Shown here one piece after another: positions 8,819 to 16,976 of a DNA stretch of 47,544 nt. The position numbers were made by a program, and so were the translations under genes. The stretch spans positions 1-47,544 of the forward strand of contig CAJKCQ010000009.1 of the NCBI GenBank assembly GCA_905198475.1, read 5' to 3'. A model generated the notes under the pieces. That model saw nothing but the letters and a program-made list of their open reading frames with translations, ran no database searches and was not told the origin of the DNA. Numbering within the stretch: the stretch's first letter is position 1; the number at the start of each line of letters is the position of its first letter. This stretch comes from an uncultured Sutterella sp. GTDB lineage: Bacteria > Pseudomonadota > Gammaproteobacteria > Burkholderiales > Burkholderiaceae_F.

Positions 8819-9952
8819 CTACTTCGTGGCGCGCTTCTTTTCATGCTCGACGAGGGTCTCCTCGATCAGGTCGGCGACCTTCACCGCGGCGTCGGGCACC
8901 GCGATCGCGCGGGCGGCTTCGGCGACGGCGAGGAGCTTCTCGCGGTCCATGCCCTCGATGAGGGCCGCGGCCTTCTCGGGGGTGAATTCAGGCTGCTCAA
9001 CGACCCACGCGGCCTTGCGTTCGGCAAGGTAGCGGGCGTTGCCGAGCTGGTGCTTCGTCGTCTTCGCGATGAAGGGGACGAGGACGGCCGCGGCGCCCGC
9101 GGCGCAGAGCTCCGAGCAGCTCGTCGCCCCGGAGCGGCAGATCACGAGGTCGCTCTCGCGGTAGCGCGCGGCCATGTCGTCGATGAAGGGCACGACCTCG
9201 GCGGCGACGCCCAGCTTCTCGTAGTGCGCACGCACTTCGGCGTCGCGCCCGCGGCCCGTCTGGTGGAGCACCACGGGACGGCGCTCGGCCGGAATGCGGG
9301 CGAGCGCCTCGGGGACGACGTCGTTGAGCACCTGGGCGCCCAAGGAGCCCCCGAAGACGAAGAGGCGCAGCGGTCCGAAGCGGCCGGCGAAGCGCTCCGC
9401 CGGCGCCGCAATCGCGGCGATTTCAGCGCGCACGGGGTTGCCCGTCGTATGGCCCTTGGCCCCCGCGAAGGTGCGCGCGCCCCCGGCGAAGCCGCAGGCG
9501 AGCGCGCTCGTGAAGGGCATGAGCGTGTTGGTGGACATCAGGAGGTCCGCGTCGCAGTTCATGAGCACAATCGGGCGCTTGAGGTTCTGCGCGGCGAAGC
9601 CCACGGGCACGGCGACGTACCCGCCCGTCGAGAAGACGAGGTCGGGCTTGATTTTCTTCAGGAGCGCGCGGCTCTCCCAGATCGCCTTGAGCATCTTGAG
9701 GCCGCCCTTGACGGCGCCCATCAGGCCCTTGCCGCGCACGCCCTGGAAGTTGAGCGCGTGGAACTCGATCCCCTCGCGGGCGACCAGAGCGCCCTCCATG
9801 CCGGTGGTGGTGCCGATCCAGACGATGCGCCAGCCGCGGCGCTTCATCACGCGCGCCACGGCGAGGCCGGGCATGACGTGTCCGCCGGTGCCGGCCGCAA
9901 CGATGACGAGCGTGCGCCCGCCGGACGCTTGGGTTTTGAGATTCTCAGTCAC
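8819..9952 (-). CDS. murG: Lipid II synthase MurG (GlcNAc transferase)
   Basis: MurG transfers GlcNAc from UDP-GlcNAc to lipid I on the cytosolic face of the inner membrane, making lipid II. The GTG at 9952 overlaps the ftsW stop (GTGA) and has GGAGGT five nucleotides upstream, giving 377 residues. The glycine-rich loop AAGTGGHVMPGL (about 17-28) binds the diphosphate. A second Rossmann domain carries FVFGGSLGAQVLNDVVPEAL. CRSGATSCSELCAAGAAAVLV is the donor-binding region. MurG acts directly after MraY, which is encoded three genes upstream. Confidence 0.97.
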   Translation of the reverse strand: MTENLKTQASGGRTLVIVAAGTGGHVMPGLAVARVMKRRGWRIVWIGTTTGMEGALVAREGIEFHALNFQGVRGKGLMGAVKGGLKMLKAIWESRALLKKIKPDLVFSTGGYVAVPVGFAAQNLKRPIVLMNCDADLLMSTNTLMPFTSALACGFAGGARTFAGAKGHTTGNPVRAEIAAIAAPAERFAGRFGPLRLFVFGGSLGAQVLNDVVPEALARIPAERRPVVLHQTGRGRDAEVRAHYEKLGVAAEVVPFIDDMAARYRESDLVICRSGATSCSELCAAGAAAVLVPFIAKTTKHQLGNARYLAERKAAWVVEQPEFTPEKAAALIEGMDREKLLAVAEAARAIAVPDAAVKVADLIEETLVEHEKKRATK

Positions 9953-11118
9953 ACCTGACCTCCACGCATCAGAATTTTGTTTTCCCGGTCCACCCGCAGA
10001 AGGAGTCCGATCGCGATCATTGAAGAGAGGAGCGCCGAGCCGCCGAAGCTCACGAAGGGGAGCGTGAGGCCTTTGGTCGGCAGCGCCCCGGAGGCGACGC
10101 CGACGTTGACCACCACCTGCGCGCCGTACCACAGACCCACGCCCTGCGCGAGAAGCCCCGCGAAGTAGCGCTCGAGCTTGATCGCCTGGCGTCCGATTTC
10201 AAACGCGCGGCGGATGAGCCAGTAGAAAAGAAAGAGTACGAGGATAACACCGACGAAGCCGGTCTCCTCGGCGATCACGGCCATGATGAAGTCCGTGTGG
10301 GCTTCCGGGAGATAGTTGAGCTTCTCGACGGAGCCGCCCAGTCCCACGCCGAAGATCTCCCCGCGGCCGAAGGCGATGAGCGAGTGCGAGAGCTGGTAGG
10401 ACTGCCCGAGCACGTACTCCTCCGACCAGGGGTCGAGATAGGCGAAGACGCGCGAGAGGCGCCAGGGCGTCATGTAGATCATCAGGCCGACGAAGGCCAC
10501 CACGATCGCCGTCACCGAGAGGAAGATCGTGAGCGAAAGCCCGCCGAGGAAGAGCACCCCCATGATCTCCACGACGATCACGGCCGTCGCGCCGAGGTCG
10601 GGCTGCTGCATCAGGAGGAAGGCAATCAGCACCATCGGCAGCGCGATCGGCGTAAAGCCCGAAAGGAAGGAGTGCATGTACTCCTGGCGCTTGACGGTGA
10701 AGGCGGCGGCGAAGATGAGCGCGCCCACCTTCACGAGCTCCGAGGCCTGGATGGAGAAGCCCCCGAGCAGGATCCAGCGGCGCGCGCCGTTGACGCTCTT
10801 GCCCACGTAGGGCAGGAGCACGCACATGAGCGCAAGGATCCCGAGGACGCCGATCACGTTGGACCACCGGAACCAGAAGCTCATCGGCACGCGGTAGACC
10901 ACCGCGCCCGCAGCGAGGGCAAGCACGATGCTCGCGAGGTGGCGCTTCAGCTCCCCCGTGTCCGCGAACGCGAAGGCGGCGCCCGCGCCGATCGACGAGG
11001 TGGCAGAGAAGACCATCACGGTGCCGAAGGCGAGGAGCGCCCCCACGCAGATGAGGGTTTCCGTGTCGAGCCCGGGTGCGGCGGAGCCGCCCCCCGCCCA
11101 GTCGTCGCGGGGAATCAC
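9949..11118 (-). CDS. ftsW: Septal peptidoglycan glycosyltransferase FtsW (SEDS family)
   Basis: FtsW is the SEDS-family polymerase that works with FtsI in septal wall synthesis. The 389 residues form about ten hydrophobic helices. Family marks include WILLGGFSIQASELVKVG (conserved Q-x-S-E region), LLMQQPDLGATAVI, and YLPEAHTDFIMAVIAEETGFVG in the large periplasmic loop. GALPTKGLTLPFVSFGGSALL stands near the end. Translation starts at a GTG that overlaps the murD stop by 4 nt, with GGAGGGGG just upstream. The end overlaps the murG start. Assignment is firm over RodA because of the dcw context. Confidence 0.96.
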   Translation of the reverse strand: MIPRDDWAGGGSAAPGLDTETLICVGALLAFGTVMVFSATSSIGAGAAFAFADTGELKRHLASIVLALAAGAVVYRVPMSFWFRWSNVIGVLGILALMCVLLPYVGKSVNGARRWILLGGFSIQASELVKVGALIFAAAFTVKRQEYMHSFLSGFTPIALPMVLIAFLLMQQPDLGATAVIVVEIMGVLFLGGLSLTIFLSVTAIVVAFVGLMIYMTPWRLSRVFAYLDPWSEEYVLGQSYQLSHSLIAFGRGEIFGVGLGGSVEKLNYLPEAHTDFIMAVIAEETGFVGVILVLFLFYWLIRRAFEIGRQAIKLERYFAGLLAQGVGLWYGAQVVVNVGVASGALPTKGLTLPFVSFGGSALLSSMIAIGLLLRVDRENKILMRGGQV

Positions 11119-12656
11119 GCGGCCCCCTCCGGCTTCCCGGTCTCTTTCGTCCGTCCGGACGCTTCAGGCTCCTCGCGCGCGGCGATCGCTGCGGTCGCGG
11201 TCTTGAAGCGGTCGCTGCGCTCGGCGTAGTCGCGGAACATGTCCCAGGACGCGCAGGCGGGCGAGAGGAGGATCTGGTCGCCCGGAGCGCTCGTGCTCCA
11301 GAGCCACTCGACCGCGTCCTCGAGCGTCGCGAAGCGCTCCATGGCCATCGCGTCGTCCGCAATCGCCCGGCCGATCGCTTCGGCGTCCCGGCCGATCAGC
11401 GCGGCGGCGGCGACGCGGCCCTTGAGCACCTCGGCCAAGGGCGTGAAGTCCTGCCCCTTGCCGTCGCCGCCGAGCAGAATGCGGATGGGCCGGCCCTGAG
11501 CGGCGAGCCCCCTGACGGCGGCGGCCACCGCCCCGACGTTCGTGCCCTTGGAGTCGTCGATGAAGTCGCGCCCCGCCACGGTGCGCACAAGCTCGACGCG
11601 GTGGGGTTCGCCCCGGTAGGTGCGCAGCACCCCGACGGCGACCAGCCGGTCGATGCCGACGGCGGCCGTGAGCGCGAGCGCGGCGAGCGCGTTCATCGCG
11701 TTGTGGCGGCCGCGGATCAGCAGCTCTCCTTCGGGGAGGTAGAGGATCTCCACCTCCATCTCGTCCATCGAGGCGAGCCACAGGCCCTGCGAGGCGTGCG
11801 CGGCGAGTTCGAGCCCGAATTCACCCGGGTGCTTCGGGCGCGAGGCGCCGAAGGTGCGCAGGAGCTTCGGGTCTTCCAGATCCTCCGTCGTCATCGCGAG
11901 CGCAAGCGCGTCCTCACGGTTTCCGACGCGCACGGTGTCCTTCGAGAAGATCCGCGCCTTGGCGCGGGCGTAGGCCTCCATCGAGCCGTGCCAGTCGATG
12001 TGGTCCTCAGTGATGTTGAGGAGCGCCGCGGCGTCGCAGTAGAGCGTGTGCGTCGTGTCGAGCTGGAAACTCGAGAGTTCGAGCACCCAGAGGTCGGGGA
12101 GCGTCCCGGCGGCCTCGGCCTTCTCGAGCTCGAGGAGCGCGTTGGGCCCGATGTTGCCCGCCGCGATGGTCGAGCGCCCGGACGCCTCGCCGATCTTCGC
12201 CGTGAGGGTCGTGGTGGTGGTCTTGCCGTTCGTGCCGGTCACGCCGATCACGGCGGGCTTGTACCCGCTCGTGCGGCCGAGGTGCGCGAGGTGCTGCGCG
12301 AAGAGCTCGATCTCGCCCGCAACGGGGACGTTCTTCGCGCGCGCGTCGCCCGCGAGCGCCGCCGCGGGTCCGTGCCAGGGCGAAATGCCCGGCGACATCA
12401 CGAGGAGGTCCGTGCCGGGGGGAAGCGCTGCGGGGAGCCCCCCGAGCGTCACCTCGACGGCGGGGTTCTGCGCGCGCCAGTCGTCGAGTCCCGCGACCGC
12501 GGCGCGGGTGTCAGCGGCCGCGACCCGCCAGCCGCGGCGCGCGAGATATGCGGCCGAGACGCGCCCCGAGGCGCCCAGACCCGCGACGAAGGCGCGGCGG
12601 CCCGCCCCTTCGGCGGCGTTGAGTTCAATGTAGCCCTGATCGGCTTCCTTCAGCAT
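11115..12656 (-). CDS. murD: UDP-N-acetylmuramoylalanine-D-glutamate ligase MurD
   Basis: MurD adds D-Glu to UDP-MurNAc-L-Ala in the cytosol. At 513 residues it is longer than typical MurD (about 440-460). The N-terminal Rossmann domain holds FVAGLGASGRVSAAYLARRG (about 23-42). The P-loop VIGVTGTNGKTTTTT lies at about 136-150. ELSSFQLDT, NITEDHIDWHGSMEAY and RGRHNAMNALAAL are the middle-domain motifs. DDSKGTNVGAV and SPACASWDMFRDYAERSDRF form the C-terminal domain. The extra length is mainly a longer central segment (about 250-300) and a charged tail after 495. The stop overlaps the ftsW start. Confidence 0.96.
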   Translation of the reverse strand: MLKEADQGYIELNAAEGAGRRAFVAGLGASGRVSAAYLARRGWRVAAADTRAAVAGLDDWRAQNPAVEVTLGGLPAALPPGTDLLVMSPGISPWHGPAAALAGDARAKNVPVAGEIELFAQHLAHLGRTSGYKPAVIGVTGTNGKTTTTTLTAKIGEASGRSTIAAGNIGPNALLELEKAEAAGTLPDLWVLELSSFQLDTTHTLYCDAAALLNITEDHIDWHGSMEAYARAKARIFSKDTVRVGNREDALALAMTTEDLEDPKLLRTFGASRPKHPGEFGLELAAHASQGLWLASMDEMEVEILYLPEGELLIRGRHNAMNALAALALTAAVGIDRLVAVGVLRTYRGEPHRVELVRTVAGRDFIDDSKGTNVGAVAAAVRGLAAQGRPIRILLGGDGKGQDFTPLAEVLKGRVAAAALIGRDAEAIGRAIADDAMAMERFATLEDAVEWLWSTSAPGDQILLSPACASWDMFRDYAERSDRFKTATAAIAAREEPEASGRTKETGKPEGAA

Positions 12657-12720
12657 GACTTGGCTCCAGCGCCGGAGGCGCTGCGCACTCCGGCGAAAAA
12701 AACTTCTCTTCCTTTGCGGA

Positions 12721-13875
12721 TCAGCGGATCTTGAGGGTCGCGAGGCCGATCAGCACGAGGATGAAGGTGATGATCCAGAAGCGGGTGACGACCTGCGTCT
12801 CCTGCCAGCCCTTGAGTTCAAAGTGGTGGTGGATGGGCGCCATCAGGAAGATGCGCTTGCCGTGGGAGAGCCGGAAGTACGTGGTCTGGATCATGACCGA
12901 AAGGGTCTCGACGACGAAGACGCCGCCCATCACGGCGAGGACGAGCTCCTGGCGCGTGACGACCGCCATGGTGCCGAGGCACCCGCCCAAGGCGAGCGCG
13001 CCCACGTCGCCCATGAAAACCTGCGCGGGGTGGGCGTTGAACCAGAGGAAGGCGAGGCCGGCGCCCGCAAGAGCGCCGGCGATCACAACGAGCTCGCCCG
13101 CCCCGGGAATGAAGGGGAAGATCAGATAGGCCGAGAAGTCCGGACGCCCCACGACGTAGGCGAAGACGCCGAGCGCCATGCCGACGAGAACCGTTGGGAG
13201 GATGGCGAGGCCGTCGAGGCCGTCCGTGAGGTTCACCGCGTTGCTCGAGCCGACGATCACGACGTAGGTGAAGACGAGGAAGCCGATCAGCCCGAAGGGG
13301 AGCGCGACGTCCTTGAAGCACGGGATGAGGAGGTGGATGTTGGGCGAGAGGTCGAGCGGGAAGCGCGCGTCGTACCACTTCGCCACCGCTTCGGCGAAGG
13401 TGCCGCCCGGCTCCACCGAGAGCGCGAGCGCGAGGTAGAAGGCCGCGGCGAAGCCGATCACCGACTGCCAGGCGAACTTCTCCTTCGCGCTCATGCCGCG
13501 CGGATTGTGGTGCACGACCTTGCGGTAGTCGTCGATCCAGCCGATCGCGCCATAGCCCAGAGTGACGAAGAGCACGACCCAGATGAAGCGGTTCGAGAGG
13601 TCCGCCCAGAGCAGCGTCGAGACGGTGATCGCGAAGAGGATGAGGGCGCCGCCCATCGTGGGCGTGCCGTCCTTCACGAGGTGCGTCTTCGGGCCGTTCG
13701 TGCGCACGGCCTGCCCGAAGTGGAGTTTTTTGAGTTCGCGGATCATCCAGGGCCCGAAGGCGAAGCCGATCACGAGGGCGGTGAGGCACGCGAGGAGTGC
13801 GCGCAGCGTGAGGTAGTTGAAGACCCCGAAGCCCGACCAGCTCGTCGAGAGCGAACGGAAAAGTTCAAGAAGCAT
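12721..13875 (-). CDS. mraY: Phospho-N-acetylmuramoyl-pentapeptide transferase MraY
   Basis: MraY is the inner-membrane enzyme that joins phospho-MurNAc-pentapeptide to undecaprenyl phosphate, producing lipid I. The 384-residue protein has about ten membrane helices. Signatures seen are GPKTHLVKDGTPTMGGALIL (residues about 60-79), WIDDYRKVVHHNPRGMSAKEK, VGSSNAVNLTDGLDGLA with catalytic acidic residues, FMGDVGALALGG, and the histidine loop MAPIHHHFELKGW. It is separated from murF by 48 nt and from murD by 64 nt, the two loosest joints in this part of the operon. The ribosome site is weak. Confidence 0.97.
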   Translation of the reverse strand: MLLELFRSLSTSWSGFGVFNYLTLRALLACLTALVIGFAFGPWMIRELKKLHFGQAVRTNGPKTHLVKDGTPTMGGALILFAITVSTLLWADLSNRFIWVVLFVTLGYGAIGWIDDYRKVVHHNPRGMSAKEKFAWQSVIGFAAAFYLALALSVEPGGTFAEAVAKWYDARFPLDLSPNIHLLIPCFKDVALPFGLIGFLVFTYVVIVGSSNAVNLTDGLDGLAILPTVLVGMALGVFAYVVGRPDFSAYLIFPFIPGAGELVVIAGALAGAGLAFLWFNAHPAQVFMGDVGALALGGCLGTMAVVTRQELVLAVMGGVFVVETLSVMIQTTYFRLSHGKRIFLMAPIHHHFELKGWQETQVVTRFWIITFILVLIGLATLKIR

Positions 13876-13923
13876 GATGGAGTTGACTTCGAATCAATGA
13901 AAAAACCGGTGTCCCGACGTCCT

Positions 13924-15333
13924 TTAGAGCGCCTTGAGCGCCTTCACCACGTCGGCGAAGCCCGACGAATGGCTCGCCTTCACGACGACCACGGCGCCCG
14001 CGAGCGGCAGCTCGGCGAGGTGCGCGACGAGCTCGGTGCGCGAGGCGAACCAGCGCCCGGAGGCGCCCTCGGACTTCGCCGCTTCGAAGGCCTCGGCGGC
14101 GTGCTTCGCGTGCGCACCCGTGGTCCAGAAGCGCTCGACGCCGGCCGCGGCCGCCGCGCGGCCCACTTCGGCGTGCCAGCGCTCGGACGCGCCGCCCAAT
14201 TCGGCCATGTCGCCGAAGATGAAGATCCGGGGCGCGGGCTCGGCGGCGAGCATCCGTACCGAGGCGAGCGCGCTGTCGGGATTGCAGTTGTAGGCGTCGT
14301 CCACGAGCGTGAAGGTCCCGCGGGCGCTCTCGACCGTGGTGCGCTCGCCGCGGCCGGCGAGCGCACGGAAGCCGGCAAGCGCCGTGAGTGCCTGATCGGG
14401 GTCGATCCCGAGCGCGAGCGCGCCCGTGAAGACCGCGAGGGCGTTCCTCGCGTTGTGCGCGCCCGCAATCGAGAGGCGCGTGCGGTGCTCCTCTGCGCAA
14501 ACGCGCACGAGAAGCTCCCCGTCGGGGAGCAGTTCTCCCACGACGTCGGCCGGAACGTCCTTCGTCATCGACCAGGTGAGGAGGCGCGCGCCGCGCGCCG
14601 CGGCGATCGAGCGCCAGACGCGCGTGCCCGGGTCGTCGGCGGGAATCACGGCGCCGCCCCCTTCGGGGAGCGCGGCGATGAGCATGCCGTTCTCCCAGGC
14701 CGTCTCCTCGACCGAGGCGAGGTGCTCCTGGTGCTCGCGCTGCGCGTTGGTGAGGATCACGAGGTCGGGGCGGATCAGGTCCGCCAACGCCCCCATTTCG
14801 CCCGGGTGGTTCATGCCGGCCTCAACCACGGCGGCGGAATGCGCCGCCGAGAGGCCGAGGAGCGTCTGCGGCACGCCCACGTCGTTGTTGAAGTTCCCCG
14901 CGGTCGCGTGCACGTGCCGCTCGCCGAAGCGGGCGCGCAGCACCGCCGCGGTCATCTGCGTCACGGTGGTCTTGCCGTTGCTGCCGCCCACGGCAACGAC
15001 GGGGACCGTGAAGCCGAGGCGCCACGCACGGGCGATGCGCCCGAAGGCGCGCCGGGAGCTCGCGGCGACGAGCTGCGGGACGTCGCCCGCACCTTCGACC
15101 GGACGCTCGACGACGAGTGCGGCTGCGCCGGCCTTGGCCGCGGCTGCGGCGAAGTCGTGGCCGTCGAAGCGCTCGCCAGGGAGCGCGACGAAGACCGACC
15201 CCGCGCGCACGGCGCGCGAGTCGGTGGTGACCGTCGTCCACGTCGTCCTGAGCGCCGCGAGGCCGCCCCGGGCGCAGACGAGTTCCGCGCCCAGAGCCTC
15301 GACGAGGCGGGCGAGCGTTTTTTCCTGATGCAT
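13924..15333 (-). CDS. murF: UDP-MurNAc-tripeptide-D-alanyl-D-alanine ligase MurF
   Basis: MurF adds the D-Ala-D-Ala made by Ddl to UDP-MurNAc-tripeptide, finishing the pentapeptide in the cytosol. I chose ATG 15333, which has GGAG at a good distance; a GTG at 15345 is the alternative and adds four residues. The P-loop AVGGSNGKTTVTQ lies at about 114-126. EAGMNHPGEMG, AHNARNALAVFTGAL, DDAYNCNPDSALASV and FIFGDMAELG are all family motifs. Length (469 residues) is normal. It starts 18 nt after the murE stop. Confidence 0.96.
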   Translation of the reverse strand: MHQEKTLARLVEALGAELVCARGGLAALRTTWTTVTTDSRAVRAGSVFVALPGERFDGHDFAAAAAKAGAAALVVERPVEGAGDVPQLVAASSRRAFGRIARAWRLGFTVPVVAVGGSNGKTTVTQMTAAVLRARFGERHVHATAGNFNNDVGVPQTLLGLSAAHSAAVVEAGMNHPGEMGALADLIRPDLVILTNAQREHQEHLASVEETAWENGMLIAALPEGGGAVIPADDPGTRVWRSIAAARGARLLTWSMTKDVPADVVGELLPDGELLVRVCAEEHRTRLSIAGAHNARNALAVFTGALALGIDPDQALTALAGFRALAGRGERTTVESARGTFTLVDDAYNCNPDSALASVRMLAAEPAPRIFIFGDMAELGGASERWHAEVGRAAAAAGVERFWTTGAHAKHAAEAFEAAKSEGASGRWFASRTELVAHLAELPLAGAVVVVKASHSSGFADVVKALKAL

Positions 15334-15351
15334 GGGCGTCTCCACGTGGGG

Positions 15352-16920
15352 CTACTCGCCGCGGGCGTCGCGGATGCGCCGCTCGTTGAAGGCTTCGCGC
15401 AGCACCTCCGCGTCGAGGAAGTGGTGCGGGCCGTCCTTGAGGATCTGTTCGCTCTCGTGACCCTTGCCCGCGACGAGCACGACGTCGTGCGGGTCGGCCG
15501 CGAGCACCGCCGCGTGGATCGCCTCGCGGCGGTCCGTGACGATGCGCACGTTCCGGGCGCCCGGGCACCCGGCCGCAATCGCCTCGACGATCGCCTGCGG
15601 GTCTTCGCTTCTCGGGTTGTCGCTCGTGATCACCACTTCGTCGGAATGTTCGGCCGCAACGGCGCCCATCATCGGGCGCTTGCCCGGATCGCGGTCGCCG
15701 CCGCACCCGAAGACCGTCCAGAGGCGCCCGCCGCGGGCGCGCGCGTTGGGCAGCAGGCTCGTGACCGCCTTCTCGAGCGCGTCGGGCGTGTGACCGTAGT
15801 CGACGACGCCGAGCGGCATCCCTTCGGCCTCGACCATCTGCATGCGGCCCGGAGGCGGCACGAGGGTCTCGAGGTGCGGAAGGACCGCCTCGAGCGGGTG
15901 CCCGAGGGCGAGCACGGCCGCGAGCGCCTCGAGCGCGTTGTCCACGTTGAAGAGCCCGATCGCCGGGAGGTGGAGGACGCGCTCAACGCCGTCCACGCTG
16001 AGGATGAAGCCCGTGCCGCGCCCGGTGGGCGCGATGCGGTGCGCGTCGAGGAAGTGCGCGCACCCGTGCTTTTGGGCGAACGCCTCCGCCGCGCCTTCGC
16101 GGCCTGTCGCCCAGACGGCCGCGCCGTGGGCGCGCGCCGTCGCGGCGAAGCGCTCCGACACGGGGTCGCCCGCGTTCACCACGGCGCTTTCCAGACCGGG
16201 CCAGGTGAAGAGGATCTCCTTCGCCGCAGCGTACGCCTCCATCGTGTGGTGGTAGTCGAGGTGGTCGCGCGTGAGGTTCGTGAAGACGCCGACGCGGAAG
16301 TGCGACCCGGTCATGCGGCCCTGCTCGAGCCCCACCGAGCTCGCCTCGATCGCGAAGGCGCGCGCGCCCTTGGCGAGGACCTCGGCGTAGATGCTCTGCA
16401 GCGACGGGGCGTCGGGGGTCGTGAGGTGGGGCGAGGGAATCTTCTCCCCTTCCAGGAAGACGCCGACGGTGCCGATTACAGCCGTGGGGAGGCCGAGCTT
16501 CCCGAGAAGCTCGCTCACCCAGAAGGTGGTGGTGGTCTTGCCGTTCGTGCCCGTCACCGCGACGCCCGCCATCTTCGCCGACGGGTCGCCGTAGAAGGCC
16601 GAGGCGATGGCGCCGAGGCGCTCCGAGAGGTGCTCGACCCCGAGGGAGGCGACCGGGTGGTGCGCGGCGGGCGAAGTCTCGCGGGCGTCGCCCGTCTCGT
16701 AGATCACGCCGGCGGCGCCGCGGGCGGCCGCGACGCGGATGAAGCTCCGCCCGTCCGCCTTCGCGCCGGGAACGGCGCAGAAGACGTCGCCCGGGCGCAC
16801 CTCGCGGCTGTCGAGCCGCAGCTGCGCGCCTTCATGCACGAGGTTCGCGAGCCAGCGCGCCACCGCGGCGTCGTCCGGATCCCGGGCGCCCGCGGGGGCG
16901 CCTTCGAATGTGTCGGTCAT
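15352..16920 (-). CDS. murE: UDP-MurNAc-L-Ala-D-Glu-2,6-diaminopimelate ligase MurE
   Basis: MurE adds the third stem residue. The substrate motif DNPRSEDP near the C-terminus is the signature of meso-diaminopimelate specificity, as expected in a Gram-negative. Of the 522 residues, the first ~115 are the UDP-binding domain (RLDSREVRPGDVFCAVPG). The P-loop VTGTNGKTTTTF is at about 122-133, followed by the middle motifs HLTTPDAP, EASSVGLEQGR and NLTRDHLDYHHTM. The carbamylated-lysine region and VVDYGHTPDALEKA follow. It stands between ftsI and murF. Confidence 0.97.
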   Translation of the reverse strand: MTDTFEGAPAGARDPDDAAVARWLANLVHEGAQLRLDSREVRPGDVFCAVPGAKADGRSFIRVAAARGAAGVIYETGDARETSPAAHHPVASLGVEHLSERLGAIASAFYGDPSAKMAGVAVTGTNGKTTTTFWVSELLGKLGLPTAVIGTVGVFLEGEKIPSPHLTTPDAPSLQSIYAEVLAKGARAFAIEASSVGLEQGRMTGSHFRVGVFTNLTRDHLDYHHTMEAYAAAKEILFTWPGLESAVVNAGDPVSERFAATARAHGAAVWATGREGAAEAFAQKHGCAHFLDAHRIAPTGRGTGFILSVDGVERVLHLPAIGLFNVDNALEALAAVLALGHPLEAVLPHLETLVPPPGRMQMVEAEGMPLGVVDYGHTPDALEKAVTSLLPNARARGGRLWTVFGCGGDRDPGKRPMMGAVAAEHSDEVVITSDNPRSEDPQAIVEAIAAGCPGARNVRIVTDRREAIHAAVLAADPHDVVLVAGKGHESEQILKDGPHHFLDAEVLREAFNERRIRDARGE

Positions 16921-16976
16921 TGCTGTCCTTCCCGAGTAGATCTTGTTCCTTGAGTGAGGCTCCGTTCGGAAGCGCG

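Noticed and set aside
7136..9958. Long plus-strand open frame opposite murC and murG
   Set aside because: Same composition effect. No start signal or domain, and the minus-strand genes are complete and conserved.
12655..16953. Very long open frame on the plus strand opposite mraY, murF and murE
   Set aside because: In GC-rich genes the opposite strand is often stop-free. The translation is Arg/Ala/His-rich without motifs, while the minus strand encodes perfect Mur ligases and MraY.
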